Below are positions 9,283-18,828 of a stretch of 64,000 nucleotides of DNA, one piece after another. The stretch's first letter is position 1; each line of letters opens with the position of its first letter. Position numbers and translations under genes: made by a program. The notes below the pieces were generated by a model, which made no database searches, was not told the origin of the DNA, and was given only the letters and a program-made list of their open reading frames with translations. Source of the stretch: Vicinamibacterales bacterium (GTDB taxonomy: Bacteria; Acidobacteriota; Vicinamibacteria; Vicinamibacterales; SCN-69-37); the NCBI GenBank assembly GCA_030827135.1, contig JAURFE010000003.1, positions 262,923 to 326,922 on the forward strand. Reading direction: 5' to 3'.

Positions 9283-10075
9283 TCACCCGCGCAAGGTTGC
9301 AGCCGGGTCGAGCCGCAACAATCGCCGTGCCGGAAGCAGGCTGGCAGTCCCGGCGACCAGCAGCAGGAACAGCACCGCGCCGGCGTAGGTCCACGGATCA
9401 CGTTCAGCCACGCCGTACAACATGGTCTGGATCAAATCGGTGGCTGGCACGGCCATGATGGCACCCAGGCTGCCACCCGCAGCCGCCAGGACGAGCCCGC
9501 CCACCATGACCGACCACACCGCGCCGCCAGGCGTGGCGCCAAGCGCCAGTCGGATGCCGAACTCGCCAGTGACCCTACCAAGGTCATCAACAACCGCTGC
9601 TCCGTGGTGGCCGCCGCGCGCACGGTCCACACCGGCGGGAACCAGACAGGGGTGCCAACGATGCCCTGGGAGATCTGCGCCGCCGGCAGGTACACGGTGG
9701 GCGAGGTCACGATCAGCCCAGGCACCATGCCGTCGAGCATGAATCCTGGGCGCATCTGCACGTCCGCGACGACCCCGACGATCTCGCGCTCAGCGCCGGA
9801 CAACCGGATGCGACGCCCGATCGCCTGTCACCATCGGCCGCTCGGCGATATCGCCCGCCTGAAATGCCCGCCCGGCGCGCATAGCGATGCCAAAGGTCGT
9901 GAATAGATCCGTGGAGCCGTACATCACGCTGGCGATCCGCTGGCGTTCGTCAGCAGGGAACACAAAGCCCATGTTGAGCACACGTTCGTACGGCAGACCA
10001 AGCGACACCGCCGCCGATTCAACACTGCCCTCCGGACGTCGGGCCGGGGTATCGTGGTAGCCATGCAGTCAGGTC
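9283..10075 (-). pseudogene. Remnant of an ADOP-type MacB/FtsX permease
   Basis: Three minus-strand pieces in order make one permease tail. About 10075-9800 gives GYHDTPARR, SVESAAVSLGLPYERV and FVFPADERQR. About 9803-9570 continues in another frame with REIVGVVADVQMRPGF and a MacB-like periplasmic core. About 9600-9283 returns to the first frame with FGIRLALGATPGGAVW, three membrane helices and the ending SLLPARRLLRLDPAATLRG. The parts match the C-terminal half of acidobacterial duplicated orphan permeases (normally about 800 aa). Two compensating frameshifts and loss of the N-terminal half make it a pseudogene. Its 5' end overlaps the start of the next gene. Confidence 0.75.
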
Positions 10076-11496
10076 TTGCGAGACGAATGGGACTGGTGGC
10101 CGGACTGGTGGCCGTCATGGTCATGACCAATTGGGCCGCGACCCCGGCGGATGACTGGCCAGGGTTCCGGGGGCCAAACGCCAACGGGGTTGCGGCGGCC
10201 GCGAATCTTCCGGCTACCTGGTCGAAGACGAACAATGTGCGATGGGCCGTGGACGTGCCCGGCCGTGGCTGGTCGTCGCCGGTCATCTGGAAGAACGTCG
10301 TGTACCTGACGTCCGCCATCAGCAAGAAGCCCTTCAAGCAGCCGTCACCTGGCCTCTACGGCAACGACTACATCGCCGAATTGCGCGCGAAGGGTGTGCC
10401 GCTCGCCGAGGTCAACCGGCTCGTGCGCGAGCGCGACAACGAAATCCCCGAGGAGTCGGACGAAATCCGATACGTGCTCTACGCCTTTGATGCGCCGACC
10501 GGCAAGATGCTCTGGGAGCGCGAGGTCCACAAGGGGCTGCCGTTTGGCGGACGTCACCGCAAGAACACGTACTCGTCTGAAACGCCCTTTACCGACGGCG
10601 AACGCCTCTATGTGTCGTTCGGCCAGAACATCGGCATGTTTGCGTTTACGCTCGACGGCAGGCCGCTCTGGAAGAAGACGTGGCCGCCGCAGCGCATCTA
10701 CCTCGACTTCGGCACCGCGTCCTCGCCGGTTGTGCACGACGGCACGGTCTTCCTGCTGCAGGACAGCGAGCAGGAGTCGTTCCTCACGGCGCTCGACGCA
10801 AGGACCGGCGAACAACTCTGGCGCACGGCCCGCGCATCTGAAGGCCTTCTCCACTCGTCCTGGAACACACCCTACATCTGGAAACATTCGACCCGTACCG
10901 AAGTCGTGGTGACCGGCCATCGGTCCGTTCGCTCTTACGCTCTCGACGGCACCGAACTCTGGCGCATCGTGATTCCGGGGACGACGATGCCGACGCCGTC
11001 GGCGTTTTCGGCCAACGGGCTGTTGTTCGTCGGCACGGGTGCCCAGGGTGGCGACGCGAGCCGGCCGTTTTTTGCGATTCGGCCCGGTGCATCGGGAGAC
11101 ATCTCGCTCGGGCCGGAGGAAACATCCAACGCGTTCATCGCGTGGTCACACCCGCGTGCGTCGGGCTACACGCCTTCCCCGGCTCTTGCCGGCGGCCGTC
11201 TCTACCTGCTGCACGACACCGGCATCATGGCCGTGCTTGATGCCGAGACGGGCAAGGAACTCTACAAAGCACGCGTGGGAGGGATCGGGCACACGTTCTC
11301 GGCGTCGCCGCTGGTCGTGGGCAATCACCTCTACTTCCTGGATGAGGAGGGCACCATGATCGTTGTTGAGCCCGGCGCCGAGTACAAGGAAGTGGCGCAA
11401 AATTCGCTTGATGAGATGACCCTCGCGTCACCGGCCGTCGCCGACAACTCGCTCTTCATCCGGACGGAGACGAAGCTGTATCGCGTGGGGCGGTAG
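10063..11496 (+). CDS. Secreted PQQ-type beta-propeller protein
   Basis: 477 aa from ATG 10063 (a GTG at 10054 is in frame). A Sec signal (GLVAGLVAVMVMTNWAA) leads to DDWPGFRGPNANGV, the typical opening of the PQQ-like WD repeat family. Repeated blades follow, each with an xLDaxTGexLW-type turn (APTGKMLWER, ARTGEQLW, AETGKELYKA). Such proteins fold as an eight-bladed propeller; some bind PQQ and oxidise alcohols, but many, including short Acidobacterial ones like this, have no shown activity. TATCGT ends 7 nt before the ATG. The amidohydrolase begins 27 bp downstream. Confidence 0.8.
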   Translation: MQSGLARRMGLVAGLVAVMVMTNWAATPADDWPGFRGPNANGVAAAANLPATWSKTNNVRWAVDVPGRGWSSPVIWKNVVYLTSAISKKPFKQPSPGLYGNDYIAELRAKGVPLAEVNRLVRERDNEIPEESDEIRYVLYAFDAPTGKMLWEREVHKGLPFGGRHRKNTYSSETPFTDGERLYVSFGQNIGMFAFTLDGRPLWKKTWPPQRIYLDFGTASSPVVHDGTVFLLQDSEQESFLTALDARTGEQLWRTARASEGLLHSSWNTPYIWKHSTRTEVVVTGHRSVRSYALDGTELWRIVIPGTTMPTPSAFSANGLLFVGTGAQGGDASRPFFAIRPGASGDISLGPEETSNAFIAWSHPRASGYTPSPALAGGRLYLLHDTGIMAVLDAETGKELYKARVGGIGHTFSASPLVVGNHLYFLDEEGTMIVVEPGAEYKEVAQNSLDEMTLASPAVADNSLFIRTETKLYRVGR

Positions 11497-11509
11497 GGTG
11501 CGAGACGGA

Positions 11510-11515
11510 TACAAT
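11510..11515 (+). promoter_or_regulatory. TACAAT -10-like hexamer before the amidohydrolase
   Basis: TACAAT ends 8 nt before the ATG at 11524, and no Shine-Dalgarno intervenes. It fits the window-wide pattern of a TANNNT box immediately before the start codon. No -35 was identified. Confidence 0.4.
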
Positions 11516-11523
11516 CCGCAGCC

Positions 11524-13185
11524 ATGCGGATGTTCCCCGTGTTCCTGATGCTGACTGCCCTCTCTGCCTGCGCGTCCCCCACGCGGTACGACATCGTCAT
11601 TCGCAACGGCACCATTTACGACGGCAGCGGCGGAACCCCGGTGCGTGGAGACGTGGCGATCGACGCCGACTCGATCGTCGCGGTGGGCGACATCGGATCT
11701 GCCACTGGCGGCACTGAAATCAACGCCGAAGGCCTGGCGGTGGCGCCGGGCTTCATCAACATGCTGAGCTGGGCCGACACCAGGCTCATCGCCGACGGCC
11801 GCTCACAAAGTGATATTCGACAGGGCGTAACGCTCGAGGTCTTTGGCGAGGGCACATCCGGCGGCCCGCTGACCGATGTGATGAAGGCCGAGATTCTCGA
11901 AGAACAAGGCGACATCAAGTACCCGATTGAGTGGACGACGCTGGCGGAGTTCCTGGATCATCTGGTCAAGAAGGGCGTCTCGCCCAACGTGGCGTCGTTT
12001 GTCGGTGCCACAACCGTGCGCGAACACGTGCTCGGACAATCCGACCGCGAACCGACGCCGGCCGAACTTGACACGATGCGAGCACTGGTGGACCAGGCGA
12101 TGCGCGAGGGCGCGCTGGGTGTCGGGTCGTCGCTCATCTACGCGCCGGCGTTTTACGCCAAAACACCCGAACTGATTGAACTGGTGAAGGTCGCCGCCAA
12201 ACACGGCGGGATGTACATCTCGCACATGCGGAGCGAAGGCAACCGGCTCCTCGAGTCGGTCGATGAGCTCATCACCATCGCGCGAGAGTCAGGCGCGCGC
12301 GCCGAGATCTACCACCTGAAGGCCGCGGGCCGCGACAACTGGGGCAAACTCGACGCGGTCATCCGGAAGATCGAAGCCGCACGCGCCGAAGGCCTCGAAA
12401 TCACCGCCGACATGTACACCTATACGGCCGGGTCCACCGGGCTCGACGCGGCCATGCCGCCCTGGGTGCAGGAAGGCGGCTACAAGGCCTGGGCAGGCCG
12501 CCTGCGCGATCCCCAGACACGCCGCCGGGTACTGCGTGAGATGGCCACGCCAACAAACGAGTGGGAAAACCTGTATCTGGCCGCAGGCGCTGAAGGCACA
12601 TTGCTCGTCGGCTTCAAAAATGACGCCCTGAAGCCGCTGACTGGCAAAACGCTGGCAGAGGTCGCCAGGACGCGCGGCCAATCTCCGGAAGAGACTGCGA
12701 TTGATCTCGTCATCGAAGACGGCAGCCGGGTGCAGGTCGTCTACTTCCTGATGTCGGAAGAGAACGTCCGCCGGCAAATGAGCCTCCCCTGGATGAGCTT
12801 CGGCTCGGATGCCGGGTCGATGGCTCCGGAAGGTGTGTTCCTGAAATCGAGCACGCACCCGCGCGCCTACGGCAACTTCGCGCGCGTCATCGGTCGCTAC
12901 ACCCGCGAGGGCGTCGTCTCCCTCCCCGACGCCATCCGGCGGCTGACGTCGCACCCGGCACAGGTGCTCAGAATCAGGAATCGCGGCAGTCTGGCACCCG
13001 GCTACTTCGCCGATGTCGTCATCTTCGACCCCGCCAGGGTCGAGGATCACGCCACATACGAGAAGCCGCACCAGTACGCGACCGGCATGGTGCACGTGCT
13101 GGTCAACGGCGTGCCCGTCCTCACGGATGGCGAACACACCGGCGCCAGGCCCGGGCGGGTCATCTACGGCCCCGGCAAACGGTAG
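11524..13185 (+). CDS. D-aminoacylase-family amidohydrolase lipoprotein lacking the HxH motif
   Basis: 553 aa. Signal peptide with lipobox LSAC (Cys about 17) predicts a lipoprotein. The fold is that of N-acyl-D-amino-acid deacylases: YDIVIRNGTIYDGSG opening, a later ISHMRSEG (His), IYHLKAAG (His), FGSDAGS (Asp) and the closing LVNGVPVLTDGEHTGARPG. However, where the family has the metal-binding HSHxD after GFI, this protein reads GFINMLSWADTR. The first metal-binding histidines are therefore absent, so either it uses a different metal site or it is not an ordinary hydrolase. Compare the intact paralogue at 46819-48507. Confidence 0.85.
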   Translation: MRMFPVFLMLTALSACASPTRYDIVIRNGTIYDGSGGTPVRGDVAIDADSIVAVGDIGSATGGTEINAEGLAVAPGFINMLSWADTRLIADGRSQSDIRQGVTLEVFGEGTSGGPLTDVMKAEILEEQGDIKYPIEWTTLAEFLDHLVKKGVSPNVASFVGATTVREHVLGQSDREPTPAELDTMRALVDQAMREGALGVGSSLIYAPAFYAKTPELIELVKVAAKHGGMYISHMRSEGNRLLESVDELITIARESGARAEIYHLKAAGRDNWGKLDAVIRKIEAARAEGLEITADMYTYTAGSTGLDAAMPPWVQEGGYKAWAGRLRDPQTRRRVLREMATPTNEWENLYLAAGAEGTLLVGFKNDALKPLTGKTLAEVARTRGQSPEETAIDLVIEDGSRVQVVYFLMSEENVRRQMSLPWMSFGSDAGSMAPEGVFLKSSTHPRAYGNFARVIGRYTREGVVSLPDAIRRLTSHPAQVLRIRNRGSLAPGYFADVVIFDPARVEDHATYEKPHQYATGMVHVLVNGVPVLTDGEHTGARPGRVIYGPGKR

Positions 13186-13216
13186 GCTGAACCATGAACC
13201 GATGAACCGATGAACC

Positions 13217-13222
13217 TATAAT
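13217..13222 (+). promoter_or_regulatory. TATAAT -10 element before the kinase
   Basis: A perfect TATAAT ends 9 nt before the kinase ATG at 13232. It follows a tandem of the 9-bp unit GATGAACC(G/T) (about 13194-13216). If used, the transcript would start within a few bases of the ATG. Confidence 0.45.
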
Positions 13223-13231
13223 GCGAGGCAC

Positions 13232-16018
13232 ATGCAGGGAACGCTGGTTCATCAGTACAGGATCCTCGGGCAGCTCGGTGCCGGCGGAATGGGGATCGTC
13301 TACGAGGCCGAGGATACGAAGCTCGGCCGAAAGGTCGCGCTCAAGTTCCTGCCCGAATCGCTGCACCTGTCGGCGGATGCGTCCGACCGCTTCGAACGGG
13401 AGGCCAGACTTGCGGGATCCCTGACTCACCCGAACATCTGCACTGTCCACGACAGCGGCATTTTCGAGGGGCGCCGGTTCTTCGTCATGGAGTTGCTTGA
13501 AGGCGATTCCCTGAAGTCGCTGATCAAGGGCGACCCGCTGCCGGTGGATCGCATCCTCGACGTCGGCTGCCAGATTGCTGATGCACTCGACGCCGCCCAC
13601 ACCAAGGGCATCGTCCACCGCGACCTCAAACCCGCAAACATCTTCATCACGAGCCGTGGTCAGGCGAAACTGCTCGACTTCGGCGTGGCGACGACCGGCC
13701 CGGGACATACGCCCGCGGCGTCTGACGAAACCCGCGCCGCCGCGGACGCGCTCACGACGCCCGGCACGGCGATCGGCTCGGTCAACTACATGTCGCCCGA
13801 ACAGGCGCGCGGCGAACAGCTTGACGGACGGACCGACCTCTTCTCGATGGGCCTGGTCTTGTACGAAATGGCGACGGGGCGACAGGCGTTCGGCGGACAG
13901 ACCACGGCGGTGGTCTTCGACTCCATTCTGAATCGCGACCCGATGCCCGTGCGCGGAGCGAACCCGTCGATTCCCGTCGAGCTCGAGCACATCATCACGC
14001 GCGCGCTCGAGAAGGACCGCCGGATGCGGTACCAGACGGCGGCGGACCTGCTCTCGGAGCTCAGCCGTCTGCGCCGCGACACCTCGGGTCGGACGGCGGC
14101 GACATCGGCGGCCACCGCAACGTCTTCCAGCCGGCCGTCAGGGTTCCGCAGCTTCCTGCCGGTGGCTGTCGGCCTTGGTGTCGTCGCACTGGCGCTCGCC
14201 GGGTATGCCTGGTGGAACACGTCCGCCACACCCGCGTTCACCGAACGCGATCTCATCGTGATTGCCGACTTCGACAACCGCACCGGCGATGTGGTGTTCG
14301 ACGATGCATTGCGGCAGGCAGTGTCGGTGCAGCTGCAGCAGTCGCCGTTTGTGACGCTGGTGCCCGACCAGACCATTCAACGCACACTGCGCCTGATGTC
14401 GCGATCGCCCGAAGATGCGTTGACGAGTGCGACCGCACGTGAGTTGTGCCAGCGCGCGGGAGCCAAGGCGTCCGTGGAAGGGTCCATCGCGTCGCTTGGG
14501 TCGGCGTATGTCATCTCGCTCGGCGTATACAACTGCGCCACCGGCGGGTCGCTCGCGCAGCGGCAGGTGCAGGCGGCGGCCAAGGAAGAGGTGCTGGCGA
14601 AGGTTGGCGAAGCCGTCACGCAGCTCCGTGAGGGTCTGGGTGAATCACTCGCGTCGATTCAGAAATACGACGTGCCGATCACCGACGCCACGACGAGCTC
14701 CCTTGAAGCGTTGAAGGCGTACGGTCAGGCCATCCGCACGCGGCAGACCCGCGGAGACGAGGCGTCCATTCCCTTCTTCGAACAGGCCACACAAATCGAC
14801 CCGCAGTTCGCCCTCGCCTACGCGAAGCTCAGCGTCGTGACCTCAAACATCGGCCGCACAGACGACGCCCGCCGGCATGCGGCATCGGCATTCGCACTGC
14901 GAGACCGGGTCAGCGAGTACGAACGTCTCTACATCGAGTGGAACCACGCCACACGGGTCACGCTCGACCGCGTGGCCGCACGCCGGACGCTTGAGATGAT
15001 GGTCACTGCGTACCCGGGCGACTATGCGACACGAAACAACCTCGGCGTCGCGCTGCTGGCCGAGGCCGAGTTCGAGAAGGCGCTGGAGCAGTATCAGGCG
15101 TCGATGGAGATTGCCCCGAATGAACCGACGCCGGTGGGGAACGCGGCGTATGCCTTGATGTTCCTGGGCCGCCTCGACGAGGCGTTTGCCACGGTGGACC
15201 GGGCCCTGGCGATCCGCCCCGACCCGAACCTGGCGGTCACACGCTGGATGGTGGCGCGGATCAATGCTGATCCCAGGGCCGCCGACTATGAGAAGGTGGC
15301 ACGTGAGCTGGCGAATGCCCAGCAGGTGTTGTTCTCGGAAATGAACCTCGCCGTCTGGGACGGCCGCCTCGCCGACTTCAGGAAAGTGGTGGAACAGCTC
15401 CGGGCGCAAGGCCGCGCGACGCAGAACACCGAACTGGCGGACGGTATGGCCATGGCGGAGGTCGTCACGCTGGCGGTCGTCCAGCGTGGGGAGTGGATCC
15501 CGCAGATGCGGCGTCTGCTCAGCGGCACACTTCCGCCGGCCGGGCTGGCACAGGTCGCCTCCGGGTTGGCGCTTGTCGGTGAAGTCGATGCGGTGCGTCC
15601 GTTCCTGCAACGACTCGAGGCGCTGGACACCAACGACCCGAATCAGATTCAGCCGGGACTGGTCGCGCGCGCACTGGTCGCTGTCGCTGACGGCCGCGCC
15701 CAGGACGGTGCGGACAGGCTCGAGGCCTATCTCGCGCAATATCCACGGGCCCTGGAGCTGCACTACTACCTGGGGCTGGTGCACGAGCGCGCCGGGAAGC
15801 GGGACGATGCGATCGCGCAGTACCGCAAGGCCGTGCAGGCCCGCAACGTCCTCGGTCCGAATCCGGCGGTGATGGCCGCCCGTCTGGCGCTGGGTCAGCT
15901 GCTCAAACAGCAGGGGGACATGGCCGGCGCCAACGAACAGTTCGATACGCTCGAACGGCAGTGGGCCGGCGCGGACCCTGATTTCGCCATGCTGCAGGCG
16001 ATCAAAGCCGCGCGGTAG
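13232..16018 (+). CDS. Transmembrane Ser/Thr protein kinase with C-terminal TPR region
   Basis: 928 aa. Residues about 8-270 are a Hanks-type kinase: [11 protein letters not shown] (P-loop), VALKFLP (ATP lysine), [11 protein letters not shown] (catalytic loop), LLDFGVA (DFG) and MSPEQARGE (APE region). A Thr/Ser-rich juxtamembrane segment leads to one membrane helix (about 306-325), so the kinase is cytoplasmic. The long C-terminal part starts with [10 protein letters not shown], a FlgO/TolB-N-like module, and continues with several TPRs ([35 protein letters not shown]), placing a protein-interaction domain outside the membrane. Such kinases are abundant in Acidobacteriota; targets are unknown. 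Confidence 0.92.
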   Translation: MQGTLVHQYRILGQLGAGGMGIVYEAEDTKLGRKVALKFLPESLHLSADASDRFEREARLAGSLTHPNICTVHDSGIFEGRRFFVMELLEGDSLKSLIKGDPLPVDRILDVGCQIADALDAAHTKGIVHRDLKPANIFITSRGQAKLLDFGVATTGPGHTPAASDETRAAADALTTPGTAIGSVNYMSPEQARGEQLDGRTDLFSMGLVLYEMATGRQAFGGQTTAVVFDSILNRDPMPVRGANPSIPVELEHIITRALEKDRRMRYQTAADLLSELSRLRRDTSGRTAATSAATATSSSRPSGFRSFLPVAVGLGVVALALAGYAWWNTSATPAFTERDLIVIADFDNRTGDVVFDDALRQAVSVQLQQSPFVTLVPDQTIQRTLRLMSRSPEDALTSATARELCQRAGAKASVEGSIASLGSAYVISLGVYNCATGGSLAQRQVQAAAKEEVLAKVGEAVTQLREGLGESLASIQKYDVPITDATTSSLEALKAYGQAIRTRQTRGDEASIPFFEQATQIDPQFALAYAKLSVVTSNIGRTDDARRHAASAFALRDRVSEYERLYIEWNHATRVTLDRVAARRTLEMMVTAYPGDYATRNNLGVALLAEAEFEKALEQYQASMEIAPNEPTPVGNAAYALMFLGRLDEAFATVDRALAIRPDPNLAVTRWMVARINADPRAADYEKVARELANAQQVLFSEMNLAVWDGRLADFRKVVEQLRAQGRATQNTELADGMAMAEVVTLAVVQRGEWIPQMRRLLSGTLPPAGLAQVASGLALVGEVDAVRPFLQRLEALDTNDPNQIQPGLVARALVAVADGRAQDGADRLEAYLAQYPRALELHYYLGLVHERAGKRDDAIAQYRKAVQARNVLGPNPAVMAARLALGQLLKQQGDMAGANEQFDTLERQWAGADPDFAMLQAIKAAR

Positions 16019-16022
16019 CGCC

Positions 16023-17288
16023 TCAGAGGAACGTCAGCGTACTGCTGCGGAAGTTGCCTCCGAGGATCGGGATCGAATCCGCGCCAAGCCACTGGTCGAG
16101 CACCCGGGCGTAGACGGCGCGGAAGTCGGTTTCATACCGCACGTCGTTGCCGCTGTTCTCGAGCGTGCCGTCCGCGTTGTTGGGATTGAGGCTCGCGGCG
16201 GAGCCATACAGGCCGCCGTTGACGCCGCCACCCAGCGCCATCATCACGCCAGCCGCACCATGGTCGGTGCCCTGACTGCCGTTTTCCATGACGCGGCGTC
16301 CAAATTCGGAGAACTGGAGCACCAGCGTGTCCTGCAGCAGTCCCTGATTGCGCATGTCGTTGTAGAACGTCAGCAGGCTGTCGCCCACCGTACCCATCAG
16401 GTTCGTGTACGCGCCATTGGCCGCATTGGTGCCCTGCCCGGCGTGTGTGTCGAAGCCGCCCGTCTGCACCCAGAACACCTTCGTGCCGATGCCGCGCGCG
16501 ATGGCACCAGCGACGGCCTTCAGGGCCTGCGCCAGGCCGTTGTTTGCATACGTCACCGTGCCGGGGTACGACGCCACCGACGCCACGCGATCAAGCGTCG
16601 CCAATGCGGCCGACGATGTGCCGTTGACGAAGGCGACGTGTGGCCGATCGACCGGCACGTGGGACGCAATGTTGGCCATCGTGGCACGCGAGTACGTGGC
16701 TTCAGTGCCGGTGTTCGGACTGGAGAAGGCGTAGCCGGCCACACTCGGAATCGCCGGCACGCTCACGCGGCGGCCCTCAAGCGCATGCGGCAGTTCGCGC
16801 ACGGTGCTCCACCCGACGAGCGGATCGACGGGGTCAGGCAGGGCATCAAGGTACCGCCCGAGCCAGCCCGCGCCACTCGAGTTGGCCGGATTGGCCGTGG
16901 ACCAGATGTCGGTGCCGAGAAAATGCGAGCGACTGGAATTCGGATAACCCGTGCGCTGGATGATCGCCAGATCACCGGCGTCGAAGATCTGCCGCAGGCC
17001 CGTGAGTCGCGGATGCAGTCCAAGCGCCTTGCCGGTGCGGTCGGCGCCCACCTGCAGCACGCTGGCGGCCGGTACTGCCAGTGTCGGCCGGCGCGAATAG
17101 TAGAACGGGTCCGTATAGGGAACCAGCGTGCTGAGTGCGTCATTGCCGCCGCTCAGATACAGCACCACCAGATTACGGCGGGAGGCACCCTGCGCCCGGG
17201 CGATATCGCTCAGGAAGGCCGGGGCCGCCATGCTGACGGTGAACGCCGTCACCCCGCCTTTGACGAATTGTCGTCGCGTGACCTTCAT
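16023..17288 (-). CDS. DUF1501 Tat-exported protein
   Basis: 421 aa with a twin-arginine signal (TRRQFVKGGVTAFTVSM, cleavage near ARAQ). The conserved features of DUF1501 are present: LVVLYLSGGNDALSTLVPY near the start, a sulfatase/phosphatase-like GGFDTHAGQ, and FSEFGRRV with GSQGTDHGAA near the end. Family members form an alkaline-phosphatase-like fold; their biochemical role is not established. It follows the DUF1800 gene by 15 bp on the same strand, the usual pairing of these families. Confidence 0.9.
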   Translation of the reverse strand: MKVTRRQFVKGGVTAFTVSMAAPAFLSDIARAQGASRRNLVVLYLSGGNDALSTLVPYTDPFYYSRRPTLAVPAASVLQVGADRTGKALGLHPRLTGLRQIFDAGDLAIIQRTGYPNSSRSHFLGTDIWSTANPANSSGAGWLGRYLDALPDPVDPLVGWSTVRELPHALEGRRVSVPAIPSVAGYAFSSPNTGTEATYSRATMANIASHVPVDRPHVAFVNGTSSAALATLDRVASVASYPGTVTYANNGLAQALKAVAGAIARGIGTKVFWVQTGGFDTHAGQGTNAANGAYTNLMGTVGDSLLTFYNDMRNQGLLQDTLVLQFSEFGRRVMENGSQGTDHGAAGVMMALGGGVNGGLYGSAASLNPNNADGTLENSGNDVRYETDFRAVYARVLDQWLGADSIPILGGNFRSSTLTFL

Positions 17289-17303
17289 GATCGGGTCCCT
17301 TCC

Positions 17304-18770
17304 CTACACAAACTGGAACTCGCCGGAACCAACCAGCAAGTGAAACAGGCCGCCCGCCTTGGTGAGCAGCTGCGCGTCCGACCCGGTCCACGTGCCACCA
17401 GCGCGCACGTAGTCGAGCAGGGCCGTATTGACGGCTGCCGGCAGCGGGGGCGTCGACAACTGCCCCGAGACAAAGTTGAGCAACGTCTCAGGCGACGTCC
17501 GATAGTTGCGCGCCGCGTTGCGCAGCTCGAACCGTTGATTGGTGGCCAGCTGGGACGCAAAGTTCATGCGCGCCAGCATGGCACCGGTCGAGAACCAGGC
17601 GGGACCGAGTGCCCAGCCGTTGACGTCGGGCGGCTCAAACAGCTGCTGCCCCATGTTGAGCATCGGCGTCAGCGCGTCATTCACCGAAAAGCCGACGTAG
17701 CCCACTTCCTTCAGCGACCGCACGACATACTCCACGGGCCAGGCGTAGCGGGCGAAGTGGCTGCGGGAACTCCGGAACTTCGTGCTCAGGAACACCTCGC
17801 GCAGCACCGGACGCATCTGCGTGTCGTTCGCAAGGTAGATCCCGGCGATCCGATCCACCCATGCCGCATCCGGCGCCTCGATGTCGCTCACAAACCACGT
17901 CCACAAGCGGCCGGCCAGCCGGCGTGCCGTCTGTGGATGAATCGCCAGCGCATTAATCAGATCCAAACCGTCCTGCAGCCCGTTGGCGGCAGCCCGCGCG
18001 GGAATGACCTTCGACCCGTTGGGATAGATCGCAAACGTGAACGTCTTGGCGTTGGTATCGTGTTGCGCCTGATTGAAGTTGAATACGTACTTCGCAGTGG
18101 GTGTATCGCGTGTGCCCTGCAGGGCGATGTGCCACCCGGTGAACACCCGCGCGGCCGCATACACATCAGCTTCCGTGTAGTTGCCGATGCCGAACGTAAA
18201 CAACTCCATCAGTTCGCGGCCAAAGTTCTCCTGCGGCTGCGCCTTCACGTTGGTGCCGCCATCCAGCCACACGATCATCGCGGGGTCGCGCGCGACTTCA
18301 ACCAGCAGGTCGCGAAAGCTGCCGATGCCAAGCTGGCGGAACATTTCGATCTGTCCACGGACGCCGGCGGTATCCGTGGATGGCTTCGCGTCCATCATCC
18401 GCGTCGCTTCCGTCTGATTGAACGTACCAGCCAGTTTGCTGTACGCCGTTGCGAAGTGGTGATGCCAGAACAGCGCAAGCTTCTCCTGAAGCGGCGCCTG
18501 TGCGTGCACCATTCGAAAGAGCCAGCGCTGACGCGCGTCATTGATCACGATGTTCGGCGTGAACGCACCATTGCGCGCGGTGACGCCGACCAGACCGGGA
18601 TTCTGAATCAGGTGATCAACCTCGGTGGTCGAGGGATCGAAGCCGACGAGTTCTTCAACGATCTCCCTGTAGGACCGACCGAGGTAGGACTCTCGCTCGA
18701 TGGGCGAGGCACCAAACCCTGCACGCCTGAGCAGGTGGTCGAGTAGCGGCCAATCACCGGCACTTTGCAT
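17304..18770 (-). CDS. DUF1800 protein
   Basis: 488 aa. It begins with LLDHLLRRAGFGASP, the recurrent opening of DUF1800, and contains the conserved FWHHHFATAYSKL and the ENFGRELMELFTFGIGNYTE helix pair (quoted in part), then RVFTGW and a long helical C-terminus. No signal peptide is visible at this start, although its DUF1501 partner has a Tat signal, so export by partner hitch-hiking is possible. It is the first gene of a two-gene unit with the DUF1501 gene. Biochemical role unknown. Confidence 0.9.
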   Translation of the reverse strand: MQSAGDWPLLDHLLRRAGFGASPIERESYLGRSYREIVEELVGFDPSTTEVDHLIQNPGLVGVTARNGAFTPNIVINDARQRWLFRMVHAQAPLQEKLALFWHHHFATAYSKLAGTFNQTEATRMMDAKPSTDTAGVRGQIEMFRQLGIGSFRDLLVEVARDPAMIVWLDGGTNVKAQPQENFGRELMELFTFGIGNYTEADVYAAARVFTGWHIALQGTRDTPTAKYVFNFNQAQHDTNAKTFTFAIYPNGSKVIPARAAANGLQDGLDLINALAIHPQTARRLAGRLWTWFVSDIEAPDAAWVDRIAGIYLANDTQMRPVLREVFLSTKFRSSRSHFARYAWPVEYVVRSLKEVGYVGFSVNDALTPMLNMGQQLFEPPDVNGWALGPAWFSTGAMLARMNFASQLATNQRFELRNAARNYRTSPETLLNFVSGQLSTPPLPAAVNTALLDYVRAGGTWTGSDAQLLTKAGGLFHLLVGSGEFQFV

Positions 18771-18828
18771 AGAAATACCCCAGCCCTCCCGTGGTCCCTG
18801 CAGTTAGACCAGACGGGGGCGCGCAATG

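Noticed and set aside
16260-18746. A very long plus-strand frame (828 codons) opposite DUF1501/DUF1800
   Set aside because: It is antisense to two recognisable genes, is extremely rich in Arg/His/Gln, and has no domain; a shadow of the GC-rich codon pattern.
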